Shown here piece by piece: positions 1 to 8,183 of a stretch of DNA of 41,497 nucleotides. How positions within the stretch are numbered: the stretch's first letter is position 1; each line of letters opens with the position of its first letter. The position numbers and the translations under genes were made by a program. This DNA is from Gammaproteobacteria bacterium (lineage in GTDB: Bacteria > Pseudomonadota > Gammaproteobacteria > Steroidobacterales > Steroidobacteraceae): NCBI GenBank assembly GCA_028293805.1, contig JAQGOC010000288.1, positions 1 through 41,497 on the forward strand, in the 5' to 3' direction. Under the pieces are notes generated by a model. The model searched no databases. It saw only the letters and a list, made by a program, of their open reading frames with translations, and was not told where the DNA came from.

Positions 1-88
1 CCGCCGTGCGGTAGCCATGCTTCTCGAGCGCCTTCTGCATCACGTGCACTTCGGTCGGCGAATCGTCCACGATCAGTATCAGCGGCAT
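1..88 (-). CDS. pilH: PilH-like response regulator, N-terminal part only
   Basis: The reading frame starts with ATG at 88-86 and runs off the left edge after 29 residues. The visible sequence begins MPLILIVDDSPTE, with the paired acidic residues of a receiver domain, and LEKHG follows further on, as in the P. aeruginosa twitching regulator PilH. A GGGAGA ribosome binding site lies inside the last codons of pilG, only 4 bp upstream of this gene, so the two are surely cotranscribed. In the Pil-Chp chemosensory system PilH is a CheY-like protein phosphorylated by ChpA that modulates twitching and cAMP. The phosphoacceptor Asp and the rest of the domain lie outside the window. Confidence 0.85.
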   Translation of the reverse strand, partial: MPLILIVDDSPTEVHVMQKALEKHGYRTA

Positions 89-92
89 TCCA

Positions 93-485
93 TTATCTCC
101 CGATATGCGTCTCGATCGCGCTCAGGAGCTCGTCCTTGGTGAACGGCTTGGTCAGGTAGTGCTCCGAGCCGACGATGCGGCCCCGTGCGCGATCGAACAG
201 GCCGTCCTTCGAGGACAGCATGATGACCGGTATGGAGCGGAATACCTTGTTGTGCTTGATGAGGGAACAGGTCTGATAACCGTCGAGCCGCGGCATCATG
301 ATGTCGACGAAGACGATGTCAGGCTGATGATCGGCGATCTTCGCCAATGCATCGAAGCCGTCGATCGCCGTGAAGACTTCGCAGCCTTCTTTTGCAAGCA
401 AGGTCTCCGCGGTACGGCGGATGGTCTTGCTGTCGTCGATGACCAGTACCTTGAGACCCTGGAGTTTCGTGTTGCTGCCGGTCAC
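93..485 (-). CDS. pilG: PilG-like twitching motility response regulator
   Basis: A stand-alone CheY-type receiver domain of 130 residues. Asp17-Asp18 form the acidic pocket, Asp61 (in VFVDIMMPRLDGY) is the expected phosphoacceptor and Lys113 (YLTKPF) the conserved lysine. The stretch IDDSKTIRRTAETLL and the DGFDALAKIAD segment are near-signatures of P. aeruginosa PilG, which works with PilH under the ChpA kinase to control pilus extension and retraction in the cytoplasm at the pole. The start is GTG, with GGAAGGAG about 11 nt upstream. pilH follows after 4 bp. The pilGH pair reads away from gshB, as in Pseudomonas. Assignment is firm at family level. Confidence 0.93.
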   Translation of the reverse strand: MTGSNTKLQGLKVLVIDDSKTIRRTAETLLAKEGCEVFTAIDGFDALAKIADHQPDIVFVDIMMPRLDGYQTCSLIKHNKVFRSIPVIMLSSKDGLFDRARGRIVGSEHYLTKPFTKDELLSAIETHIGR

Positions 486-729
486 GGTCAGGCAACTCCT
501 TCCTTAACAGCCTAAACAACGGGCCACGCTACGGGTGGCGGTACTAGAGGCAAACGCAGCGCGGGTTTTAACATATCGGTAGACCCCCCGCTACGCAACG
601 CGCGTCACGTTTTTCGAAGGTAGCGTCGGCGAACCTCCCCCGCGGTGTCGTGGTCGGACATATTCGTGCCGTACCGAGCATAATCACCCCATCAGGGCGC
701 GCCGCTGCGCGCTGCTTCAAGGAATCAGT

Positions 730-1722
730 GTGTCCGAACGATTTCGTCTCGGCGTCGTCATGGATCCCATCGGCGCCATTAAATTCGCCAAGGACTCGAC
801 GCTTGCCATGCTGCTCGCGGCCCAGGACCGCGGCTTCGAGTTGGCCTACCTCGAACAGCACGATCTGTTGCTCCGTGACGGGGTGGCTTTCGGCCGGGTA
901 CGGCCACTGACTGTCAGGGCCGACCCGAAGAACTGGTTCTCGCTCGGGGAGCCCCGGATGGAGCGGTTGGGCGATCTCGACTGCATTCTGATGCGCAAGG
1001 ATCCGCCTTTCGACATGGAATATATCTACACGACCTACATCCTGGAGCGCGCGCAGGAACAGGGCGCCCTGGTCGTGAACCGTCCGCAGGGGCTGCGGGA
1101 CATGAACGAGAAGGTCTACACGGCGTGGTTTCCGCAGTGCTGCGCGCCCACGCTGATCACCCGCGACATGAGTGAGATGGAGGCCTTCCTGAAGGAGCAT
1201 GGCCGGATCGTGTGCAAGCCGCTCGACGGGATGGGCGGCCGCTCGATCTTCGTGCTCGAGCAAAACGACAAGAACGTGAATGTCGTATTCGAGACACTCA
1301 CGCAGTACGGGCAGCGCTTCGCGATAGCCCAGCGTTACATCCCGGACATCGTGACAACGGGCGACTCGCGCGTGCTCGTGATCGACGGTGAGCCGGTTCC
1401 CTACGCCCTCGCCCGCATCCCATCACCTAACGACAATCGGGGCAACCTCGCCGCCGGGGCGCGCGGCGTCGGCCGTCCGCTCAACGAGCGCGATCGCTGG
1501 CTCGTAGGCCAGATCGGGCCCGCTCTCGCGGCCAAAGGCATGCTGTTCGTCGGGCTCGATGTCATCGGCGGGTACGTCACCGAAATCAATGTCACGAGCC
1601 CCACGGGCATCCGGGAGCTCGACAAGCAGTTCGGTATCAGCATTGGCGATCTGCTGATGCAGGCCATCGAGCGTCGCCTCCAGGCCTCACCCAGACCTCC
1701 TAGAGCGGCGCGCAGTGCATGA
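730..1722 (+). CDS. gshB: Glutathione synthetase
   Basis: An ATP-grasp enzyme of 330 residues joining gamma-glutamylcysteine and glycine to glutathione in the cytoplasm. The N-terminus has the family motif VVMDPI followed by KDSTLAMLLAAQ. The ATP-grasp signatures are KPLDGMGGRSIF (about residue 160) and EINVTSPTG near the C-terminus (about 280-290). Length matches the family (about 315-320) with a short tail. The start is GTG. A weak promoter candidate, CGGACA at 655-660 and CATAAT at 679-684 with an 18-bp spacer, lies just upstream. The gene ends in an ATGA overlap with the TonB-like gene. Position between pilG and a tonB homologue is the Pseudomonas arrangement. Confidence 0.96.
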   Translation: MSERFRLGVVMDPIGAIKFAKDSTLAMLLAAQDRGFELAYLEQHDLLLRDGVAFGRVRPLTVRADPKNWFSLGEPRMERLGDLDCILMRKDPPFDMEYIYTTYILERAQEQGALVVNRPQGLRDMNEKVYTAWFPQCCAPTLITRDMSEMEAFLKEHGRIVCKPLDGMGGRSIFVLEQNDKNVNVVFETLTQYGQRFAIAQRYIPDIVTTGDSRVLVIDGEPVPYALARIPSPNDNRGNLAAGARGVGRPLNERDRWLVGQIGPALAAKGMLFVGLDVIGGYVTEINVTSPTGIRELDKQFGISIGDLLMQAIERRLQASPRPPRAARSA

Positions 1723-2618
1723 CAAGGGCACTGGCACTGCGTGAAGGCAAGGCGCCGGTGCGGGACCGGCTGCTCACGATGCTGTTTCTGGCCGCGCTGC
1801 TGCATGGGCTCCTCATTCTCGGCGTGACATTCAATGTCGCCGCCGGGGATAAGAGCAGCGCTCCGGGCCTCGAGGTGCTGCTCGTCTCGGATGAGGTCCC
1901 GGAAGCGGACCGCAACGATTCGGCCACCTATCTCGCCCAGAGGACACAGCTGGGGTCTGGCAATACGCGCGACGCCGTGGCGCCTCGCAACCGCGCCTCT
2001 TCGGTACCCATACCTAAACAGGACGGCGTTGCCGACGGAAGCGTCTTGGGGCCCCAAGGGGACGTCGCGGGAAGTGAGGACGAGCGTGTGCTCACCACCA
2101 CGGGCTGGAACGTGCACGTTCAGTATCTCGCCGACGACGGCAGCAAGGGCAGCTCGCATGATCGGCCCCTGCTCCTGGATCAGCAGGCGGCGGATCAGCC
2201 CGGCCCGGAAGAACAGCAGGGACCGGCCACGTTGCGCGGGCCGAAGCGCGACGAGCTCTGGATCACCCCGGATACGAAGGCGGCGACGCTGGCGCCCTAC
2301 CTTGATGGCTGGCGCCACAAAGTGGAGCGCATCGGCACTCTCAATTATCCGACCATTGCCAGGACTCTCGGGGTCAGAGCCAGCCCGGTGGTGGAAGTGG
2401 GCATCGCGGCGGACGGCACGCTCGACAAGGCGGTCATTCGCCGCTCGAGTGGCTACCCCGAGCTCGACGATGCAGCGCTCGCTATCCTCAAGCTCGCCAG
2501 CCCGTTCGACCCTTTCCCGCCCGAGCTCGCTCACGAGTACCGGGTGTTGCGCTTTGCGTACGAGTGGCAGTTCGTCGGCGGCCGGGTGGAAACGGGCGGA
2601 GTGACCGCTGTTCCTTGA
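1719..2618 (+). CDS. TonB-family energy transducer (TonB3-like)
   Basis: A 299-residue protein with the TonB layout: a short cytoplasmic N-terminus, one membrane anchor at about 18-42 (LLTMLFLAALLHGLLILGV), a long Gln/Asp/Gly-rich periplasmic linker, and a TonB C-terminal domain from about 205, containing LNYPTIAR and SSGYPELDDAALAILKLASPF. Its start overlaps the gshB stop by 4 bp. The syntenic Pseudomonas gene is tonB3 (PA0406), which is needed for twitching and pilus assembly rather than only iron uptake. A pilus-related role is therefore the best guess here, given pilGH and pilTU nearby. No exbB/exbD partners are in the window. Start chosen from the overlap. Confidence 0.85.
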   Translation: MTRALALREGKAPVRDRLLTMLFLAALLHGLLILGVTFNVAAGDKSSAPGLEVLLVSDEVPEADRNDSATYLAQRTQLGSGNTRDAVAPRNRASSVPIPKQDGVADGSVLGPQGDVAGSEDERVLTTTGWNVHVQYLADDGSKGSSHDRPLLLDQQAADQPGPEEQQGPATLRGPKRDELWITPDTKAATLAPYLDGWRHKVERIGTLNYPTIARTLGVRASPVVEVGIAADGTLDKAVIRRSSGYPELDDAALAILKLASPFDPFPPELAHEYRVLRFAYEWQFVGGRVETGGVTAVP

Positions 2619-2650
2619 GCCCGTCGCCGGGCATCCCCATACTTACGGGC

Positions 2651-3274
2651 ATGGGCGGTAAAAGCATCAGTACAGCGGGAGCCACGGGAATCAGCGGGAC
2701 GCCTTTTGCCGAAGCGATCCCGGGGAGCCTCACGAATCATCTGCTGATCGCGATGCCCTCGCTTGCCGATCCGAACTTCTCCCAAACGGTGGCCCTCATC
2801 TGCGAGCACACGGACAAGGGCGCGCTGGGCATCGTGCTCAACAAGCCGCTACCGATGAAGCTCTCCGACGTCCTCTCGCAGATGAAGCTCGAGCCCACCT
2901 CCGAGATCATCGCCGCGCAGCCGGTGCTGCGGGGTGGACCCGTTCATACGGACCGTGGCTTCGTGCTGCATCGTCCGGGCGGGAAGTGGGACCATACTCA
3001 TAAGGTATCCGAGACTATTCAGGTGACGACGTCCCGTGACGTCCTCGCGGCCATGGCGCGTGGCGAAGGTCCCTCGGATGCCTTCATCGCGCTCGGGTAT
3101 GCGAACTGGGATTCGGGGCAGCTCGAGCGTGAAATGCGCGAGAACGCCTGGCTTACCGTCCCCGTCGATGCGCGGGTCGTGTTCGACCTCCCCTTCGAGG
3201 AGCGCTGGACCGGAGCGTGGCGGCTGCTCGGGATCGAGCCGGATCGGCTCAGTCCCGTGGCAGGGCATGCTTGA
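2651..3274 (+). CDS. yqgE: YqgE/AlgH family protein (UPF0301)
   Basis: A 207-residue protein of the UPF0301 family. Recognisable segments are LLIAMPSLADPNFSQTV (family N-terminal signature), GALGIVLNKPL, GGPV and the Gly/Trp-rich C-terminal part with LGYANWDSGQLE and NAWLTVP. Biochemical function is not established. AlgH was named for an effect on alginate regulation in P. aeruginosa, and the gene almost always precedes ruvX, as here. The frame is open further upstream, but residues before ATG 2651 show no family similarity and would overlap the tonB-like gene. About 30 residues lie ahead of the conserved core, slightly more than usual, so a later start is possible. Confidence 0.9.
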   Translation: MGGKSISTAGATGISGTPFAEAIPGSLTNHLLIAMPSLADPNFSQTVALICEHTDKGALGIVLNKPLPMKLSDVLSQMKLEPTSEIIAAQPVLRGGPVHTDRGFVLHRPGGKWDHTHKVSETIQVTTSRDVLAAMARGEGPSDAFIALGYANWDSGQLEREMRENAWLTVPVDARVVFDLPFEERWTGAWRLLGIEPDRLSPVAGHA

Positions 3275-3337
3275 GTTGGTGTGTGGCGACTGCCGGGTCA
3301 CAATAGGTGAGCAACACGCGGATTCACTCACCCTTGC

Positions 3338-3775
3338 ATGAGTGACATCAAAACCGTTCTCGCTTTCGACTTCGGACTCAAACGTATCGGTATTGCCGCT
3401 GGAGACACGCTCACAGCGACGGCCGCACCGCGTCCCGCAGCGGCGGTTCGTCACAGCGGCCCCGACTGGGACACGATCGGGCGCGAAGTTCGTATGTTGA
3501 GTCCGCGGCTGCTGGTCGTCGGCGCGCCGTATAATGCGGACGGTACCCCGGGCGCGCTCGCGCCGGCTGCACGCCGCTTTGCGGCCGAACTCGAGCGTCG
3601 TTTCGGCCTTCCCGTGAACATGGTCGATGAGCGCTGGTCGTCTCTCGAGGCGAGTGCGGCGCTGAAGGCGCGGCGCGCCAGTGGCGAACGCAAACGACGC
3701 GTGCGGAAGGAGGACATCGACAGCGCGGCGGCGGCGGTGATTCTCGAGCGCTGGCTCGCGGGCGAAGGAAAGTGA
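3338..3775 (+). CDS. ruvX: RuvX/YqgF RNase H-fold nuclease
   Basis: A 145-residue RNase H-fold protein. The first acidic catalytic residue lies in AFDFGLKRIGIA (Asp11). The second motif is VDERWSS and the third KEDIDSAAAAVIL, giving the usual Asp/Glu/Asp set. The family is annotated as a Holliday junction resolvase-like enzyme, and E. coli YqgF acts in 16S rRNA 5'-end maturation, so either role is possible. It sits 63 bp behind yqgE and 39 bp before pyrB, within a probable operon. The ATG at 3338 has no strong ribosome binding site. The next in-frame starts would cut into the catalytic motif. Confidence 0.93.
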   Translation: MSDIKTVLAFDFGLKRIGIAAGDTLTATAAPRPAAAVRHSGPDWDTIGREVRMLSPRLLVVGAPYNADGTPGALAPAARRFAAELERRFGLPVNMVDERWSSLEASAALKARRASGERKRRVRKEDIDSAAAAVILERWLAGEGK

Positions 3776-3814
3776 AATATTTTCATGCGCGGCGGCGGCC
3801 GCGTTGGGGGATGT

Positions 3815-4777
3815 GTGACTGATCAGCTCCGCGCCGACGGTAGTCTTCGGCATCTGTTGACCCTGGAAGGCCTGCCTGGCGCTGATATCGAACGGCTGCT
3901 CGATCGTGCGCAGGGTTTCGTTCGGCCGCTCGGTGCGAAACCGCCAATGAGCGGCGCGCTGGCTGGCATCACCGTTGCGAACCTGTTTACCGAGCCCTCC
4001 ACTCGCACACGCGTGTCATTCGAGCTCGCGGCAACGCGGCTCGGCGCCACCGTCGTGAATCTCGAGGTGCAACTCTCATCCCGCGTGAAAGGCGAGAGCA
4101 TGTTGGACACCGTGTATACGCTGCAGTCACTGCACGTCGACGTCATGGTGATTCGTGACCCGGAAGCCGGCGTGCCGAATCTCGTGGCGGCGAACGTGGC
4201 TCCTCATGTGAGCGTGCTATCCGCCGGTGAGGCGCATGTGTCGCACCCAACGCAGGGGCTCCTGGATGCCTTGACCGTGCGGCAACACAAAAGCCGATTC
4301 GATAAATTGGGCATCGCTATCGTGGGCGATATTCGCCACTCGCGTGTCGCGCGTTCTGCGTATCACGTGTTCCGTACATTGGGGGTTCCGGATCTGCGCA
4401 TCGTGGCGCCGGAGTCCCTGATGCCGGCGGCCCAGGAATTCGCCGGATGCACGCGGCATACCGCTCTCGAGGCGGGAATCAAAGATGTCGATGTCGTGAT
4501 GATGTTACGGATTCAGAAAGAGCGCATGGGTCAGGTGGACCTGCCGGATGCGGATCGATACTTCACTCTTTATGGCCTGACGCCGGAGCGCCTGGGGCTC
4601 GCGCGGCCGGATGCCATCGTGATGCATCCGCAGCCGATGAACCGCGGCATCGAGATTGCGTCCGACGTGGCGGACGGCAAGCAGTCGGTCATTCGAGACC
4701 AGGTGCGCAATGGGGTGGCCGTACGCATGGCCGTCCTGGCAGAGGTGATTGGGTCACGGGCTGCGTGCAACGCATGA
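3815..4777 (+). CDS. pyrB: Aspartate carbamoyltransferase catalytic subunit
   Basis: This enzyme makes N-carbamoyl-aspartate from carbamoyl phosphate and aspartate, the first committed step of pyrimidine synthesis. Hallmarks: the carbamoyl-phosphate loop EPSTRTRVSFE, HPTQGLLDALT, the aspartate-site motif MMLRIQKERM, and HPQPMNRGIEI. GTG at 3815 follows GGGGG by 4 nt and gives MTDQLRADGSLRHLL, which lines up with pseudomonad PyrB. The frame is also open to ATG at 3785 (330 residues). The usual gammaproteobacterial partners are absent: no pyrI regulatory gene and no pyrC' pseudo-dihydroorotase follow, and pyrR is missing upstream. The stop overlaps the next gene (ATGA). Confidence 0.95.
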   Translation: MTDQLRADGSLRHLLTLEGLPGADIERLLDRAQGFVRPLGAKPPMSGALAGITVANLFTEPSTRTRVSFELAATRLGATVVNLEVQLSSRVKGESMLDTVYTLQSLHVDVMVIRDPEAGVPNLVAANVAPHVSVLSAGEAHVSHPTQGLLDALTVRQHKSRFDKLGIAIVGDIRHSRVARSAYHVFRTLGVPDLRIVAPESLMPAAQEFAGCTRHTALEAGIKDVDVVMMLRIQKERMGQVDLPDADRYFTLYGLTPERLGLARPDAIVMHPQPMNRGIEIASDVADGKQSVIRDQVRNGVAVRMAVLAEVIGSRAACNA

Positions 4778-5649
4778 CCAACAGTAACCGAGGCACGATC
4801 CACCTTGAAGACGCGCGGGTTCTGCAGCAGCTGGCGTACGACGGCGAGCAGTTCGTGTTGCGTGTCGAAGCGCCTAAATGCGCGGCTCGTGCCGAGCCCG
4901 GAAGCTTCGCGCACGTTACATGCGATCCGTCTATTCCGATGCGGCGGCCGCTCTCCATCATGCGCGCGGATGCGCAGGCCGGGTGGATTGAGATGCTCTA
5001 CAAGGTCGTGGGGCCGGGATTGCAGGCCCTGGCCGCAAAAAAGAAGGGCGCTACGCTCAGCGTCCTGGGACCCATCGGTCGGCCGTTCACCGTTCATCCC
5101 GAGCGTCCGCGCACGCTGTTGATTGGCGGAGGCGTCGGGATTCCGCCGATGGTGTTTCTGGCCGAGCGGCTGCGTAGCCGCTCCGACGCTTCATGGAAGC
5201 CTCTGGTGCTCATGGGGTCGGAGATTCCCTTTCCCTTCCGAACGCGGCCCTCGAGCATCATTGTCCCCGGCATACCCACCAGCACGATCGCGTGCATGCC
5301 GCTGCTCGAGGAATGGGGCATCGCGAGCCGGCTCGCCAGCAAATCGGACTTTCCGGGGTGCTTCGACGGGTTCGTGACTGCGTTGGCGGACGCCTGGCTA
5401 GGGTCGCTGGGACCGGCGGAGCTGGCGGAGGTTGAGATTTTCTCGTGTGGTCCCACGCCGATGTTGGAAGCCACCGCTAAAGTGGCGCGGCGCTATGGCG
5501 TACCGTGTCAGGTGTCGCTCGAAGAGTTCATGGCATGCGCGGTGGGAGGGTGCGCGGGATGCACCGTGCGCGTGCAAACGCCGGAGGGGCCGGCGATGAA
5601 GCGTGTTTGCGTCGATGGTCCGGTGTTTGACGCGTATACGGTCTTCTAA
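4774..5649 (+). CDS. PyrK-like dihydroorotate dehydrogenase electron-transfer subunit
   Basis: A 291-residue ferredoxin-reductase-type flavoprotein. Residues about 10-105 form the FAD barrel with RRPLSI (57-62). Residues about 112-240 carry the NAD-binding fold with GGGVGIPPM (118-126) and the CGPTPM motif. Cys255, Cys260, Cys263 and Cys279 form the C-terminal [2Fe-2S] site, ending in VCVDGPVF as in PyrK. PyrK passes electrons from class 1B PyrD to NAD. Translation is probably coupled to pyrB through the ATGA overlap. Most gammaproteobacteria use the quinone-linked class 2 PyrD and have no PyrK, and no pyrD is in the window, so the electron partner is unknown. Another ferredoxin-reductase role cannot be excluded. 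Confidence 0.8.
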   Translation: MTNSNRGTIHLEDARVLQQLAYDGEQFVLRVEAPKCAARAEPGSFAHVTCDPSIPMRRPLSIMRADAQAGWIEMLYKVVGPGLQALAAKKKGATLSVLGPIGRPFTVHPERPRTLLIGGGVGIPPMVFLAERLRSRSDASWKPLVLMGSEIPFPFRTRPSSIIVPGIPTSTIACMPLLEEWGIASRLASKSDFPGCFDGFVTALADAWLGSLGPAELAEVEIFSCGPTPMLEATAKVARRYGVPCQVSLEEFMACAVGGCAGCTVRVQTPEGPAMKRVCVDGPVFDAYTVF

Positions 5650-5758
5650 AAAGGGCCTTCCGCACGCGGCCGATCGCCCGTACAGCCAATCCTTCTACGG
5701 GAGTGCCCGGGGCTGTCTCGCTCGATGGCCGGCCAAATGAGGTCGACGTGCCGGGGGC

Positions 5759-6931
5759 CTAGCCGAAGTTGATTTTTGCTTCGAGGTTCGCGCGCGAATC
5801 AGCGTTGACCAAGGCTTCCTCGAGCTCGATGCGGTTTTGCTTGTAGAGGTCGCGGAGGGCTGTGTCGAAGCTTTGGATGCCGCGCTCGCCGCTGGCGGAG
5901 ATGGCTTCCTTGATGCCGACGACGTCGCCTTTCTTGACGAGCTCCTGGATGTGCGGCGTGTTGAGCATGACTTCCACGGCGGCACAGCGTCGGTTGTCCT
6001 TCCCCAGGACGAGCCGCTGCGCCAGGATGGCGCGCAGGTATTGCGACAGGTCGAGGAAGATCTGGTTGTGCTGCTCGCGGGGGAACATGTTGATGATGCG
6101 GTCGAGGGATTCGGCGCTGTTGTTCGCGTGCATAGTCGCGAGCACGAGGTGCCCGGTGCCGGCGAGATGGATGGCCGCTTCCATGCTCTCGCGGTCGCGG
6201 ATCTCACCAATCAAAATCACATCGGGCGCCGCGCGAACGACGCCACGCAGAGCGCGAGCATACGATTTCGTGTCGAGCCCCACTTCGCGCTGGTTGACGA
6301 TGGAGCGCTTGTTCGTGTGCAGGAACTCGATGGGGTCTTCGATCGTGACGATGTGATCGGAGCCGTTCTCGTTGCGGAAGTTGATCATCGCTGCGAGCGT
6401 CGTCGACTTGCCGGAGCCGGTGGCGCCCACCATGAGGACGAGGCCGCGCTTGAGCAGGACCAGGTCCGTCAGGACATCAGGCAGGCCGAGGTTGTCCATC
6501 CGCGGCATGTCCGCGGTGATGTAACGCAGAACCATGGCCGGGTAGCCGCGCTGCATGAAGACGTTGACGCGAAAGCGCCCCAGGCCGGGCTCCGAAATCG
6601 CGAAATCGAGCTCGTACTCGTTGATGAAATGCTCGCGCTGCGCGTTGCTCATGAGCGCGTAGGCGGTCTGCTTGACCGTTTCGGGCGTCAGCACCTGCTT
6701 GTTGACCGGCAGGATCTGGCCTTCGATCTTGATCTTGATCGGGGCGTTGGAGGTGAAGAACAGGTCGGAGGCCTTTTTCTCCACCATCAGCTTGAACAGG
6801 GGTTTGGTGTTGAGCGTCAGGTGGGGCCCGCTCCCCAGCACATCGGCTCCCGACAGCGCCGGCTGCGGGCCCGTGGCCGACAGGCTCGCGTCCGCCGGTA
6901 GGCCGGCCGTCCCTTCTTTCCCCGCCGTCAT
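5759..6931 (-). CDS. Third PilT/PilU-family type IV pilus ATPase
   Basis: A 390-residue secretion ATPase of the PilT/PilU group. An unusual Ala/Gly/Pro-rich N-terminal segment of about 40 residues precedes the PAS-like domain (KPLFKLMVEKKASDLFFTSNAP). Walker A is GATGSGKST (169-177) and Walker B lies in APDVILIGEIRD. The His box region (GHLVLATMHANNSAESLDRI) and Asp box (HIVTIEDPIEF) are intact, so an active hexameric motor is expected. ATG 6931 is preferred over an upstream in-frame start because GAGGTG lies 9 nt before it. It sits 25 bp behind pilU and is closer to PilU than PilT in its C-terminal region (no AIRNLIRE motif). It probably arose by duplication of pilU. Confidence 0.9.
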   Translation of the reverse strand: MTAGKEGTAGLPADASLSATGPQPALSGADVLGSGPHLTLNTKPLFKLMVEKKASDLFFTSNAPIKIKIEGQILPVNKQVLTPETVKQTAYALMSNAQREHFINEYELDFAISEPGLGRFRVNVFMQRGYPAMVLRYITADMPRMDNLGLPDVLTDLVLLKRGLVLMVGATGSGKSTTLAAMINFRNENGSDHIVTIEDPIEFLHTNKRSIVNQREVGLDTKSYARALRGVVRAAPDVILIGEIRDRESMEAAIHLAGTGHLVLATMHANNSAESLDRIINMFPREQHNQIFLDLSQYLRAILAQRLVLGKDNRRCAAVEVMLNTPHIQELVKKGDVVGIKEAISASGERGIQSFDTALRDLYKQNRIELEEALVNADSRANLEAKINFG

Positions 6932-6956
6932 GGTCTGCTGCACCTCAAAAATGAAC

Positions 6957-8111
6957 CTACAGGTTGCGTCCCTGCTCTTCCTCGACAATGTGCAGCGCAC
7001 CGCCGTCGTCGATGTTCTTCACTTCGCGCTTGCTCTCGAGCTTGATGCGCAGGCGCAGCTCGTTTTTCGAGTCGGCGTTGCGCAGGGCATCCTCGTAGGA
7101 GATGAAACCGGTCTCGTACAACTCGTAGAGCGACTGGTCGAAGGTCTTCATGCCGAGCCGGGTCGAGCGTGCCATGACTTCCTTGATCTTGGCGACCTCG
7201 CCTTTGAAGATGAGGTCCTGGATGAGCGGCGAGTTGAGCATGATCTCCATCGACGCGATGCGGCCCGAGCCGGATTCGCGTGGGATGAGCCGCTGCGAGA
7301 TGAGCGCGCGGATGTTGAGCGACATGTCCATGAGGAGCTGCTCGCGGCGCTCGTCGGGAAAGAAGTTGATGACACGGTCGAGCGCCTGGTTGGCGCTGTT
7401 CGCGTGGAGAGTGGCCAGCACGAGGTGGCCCGTCTCGGAGAACTGAATACCGTACTCCATGGTCTCGCGGTCCCGGATTTCGCCGATGAGGATCACGTCC
7501 GGCGCCTGGCGCAGCGTGTTCTTGAGGGCGGCCTGCCACGAGTCGGTGTCCACACCCACTTCACGGTGCGTAATGACGCAGCCCTTGTGCTGGTGGACGT
7601 ATTCGACCGGGTCCTCGATCGTCACGATGTGGCCGCGCGTCTTCTCGTTCCGGTAGCCGACCATGGCGGCGAGGGACGTGGACTTTCCGGAGCCCGTGCC
7701 GCCCACGATGATGACGAGACCGCGCTTCGAGAGCACCACCTCTTTCAAGATGGGCGGCAGTTCGAGCTCCTCGAACGTGGGGATCTTCGCGTTGATGAGG
7801 CGGATGACGCAGCCCACGGCCCCCTGCTGCACGAAGGCGCTCACGCGAAAACGGCCGATGCCGGGGGGCGCAATCGCGAAATTGCACTCCTTCGTGGCGT
7901 CGAACTCCTTGGTCTGACGATCGTTCATGATCGCGCGCACGAGCGTGGCCGACTGCTCGACGGTCAGGGCTCGCTCGCTCTGCGGGCGGATCTCGCCGTC
8001 GAGTTTGATGGCAGGGGGAAACCCGGCGGTGATGAACAGGTCCGAGGCTTTCTTCTCGGTCACCCGCCGCAGCAGGTCCTGCATCAGCTTGATGCCTTGA
8101 TCGCGATCCAT
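6957..8111 (-). CDS. pilU: PilU, type IV pilus retraction ATPase
   Basis: A 384-residue PilT-family ATPase that resembles P. aeruginosa PilU along its length: ASDLFITAGFPP near the start, FRVSAFVQQG, and the end ADSKNELRLRIKLES. Walker A is GGTGSGKST (137-145) and Walker B APDVILIGEIRD (204-214). The stretch YRNEKTRGHIVTIEDPVEY carries the Asp box. PilU needs PilT for retraction and adds force to it at the pilus base on the inner membrane. It lies 72 bp behind pilT and is probably cotranscribed with it. The C-terminal tail after the motor (about 25 residues, acidic, IVEEEQGRNL) is typical of PilU. Confidence 0.92.
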   Translation of the reverse strand: MDRDQGIKLMQDLLRRVTEKKASDLFITAGFPPAIKLDGEIRPQSERALTVEQSATLVRAIMNDRQTKEFDATKECNFAIAPPGIGRFRVSAFVQQGAVGCVIRLINAKIPTFEELELPPILKEVVLSKRGLVIIVGGTGSGKSTSLAAMVGYRNEKTRGHIVTIEDPVEYVHQHKGCVITHREVGVDTDSWQAALKNTLRQAPDVILIGEIRDRETMEYGIQFSETGHLVLATLHANSANQALDRVINFFPDERREQLLMDMSLNIRALISQRLIPRESGSGRIASMEIMLNSPLIQDLIFKGEVAKIKEVMARSTRLGMKTFDQSLYELYETGFISYEDALRNADSKNELRLRIKLESKREVKNIDDGGALHIVEEEQGRNL

Positions 8112-8183
8112 TTTAGGTGCTCACTTTGCGTGCCTCGCAGGCAGCAGGCCAACCCGAGCGACCCAGGCGCCCGGGCCGCATGC

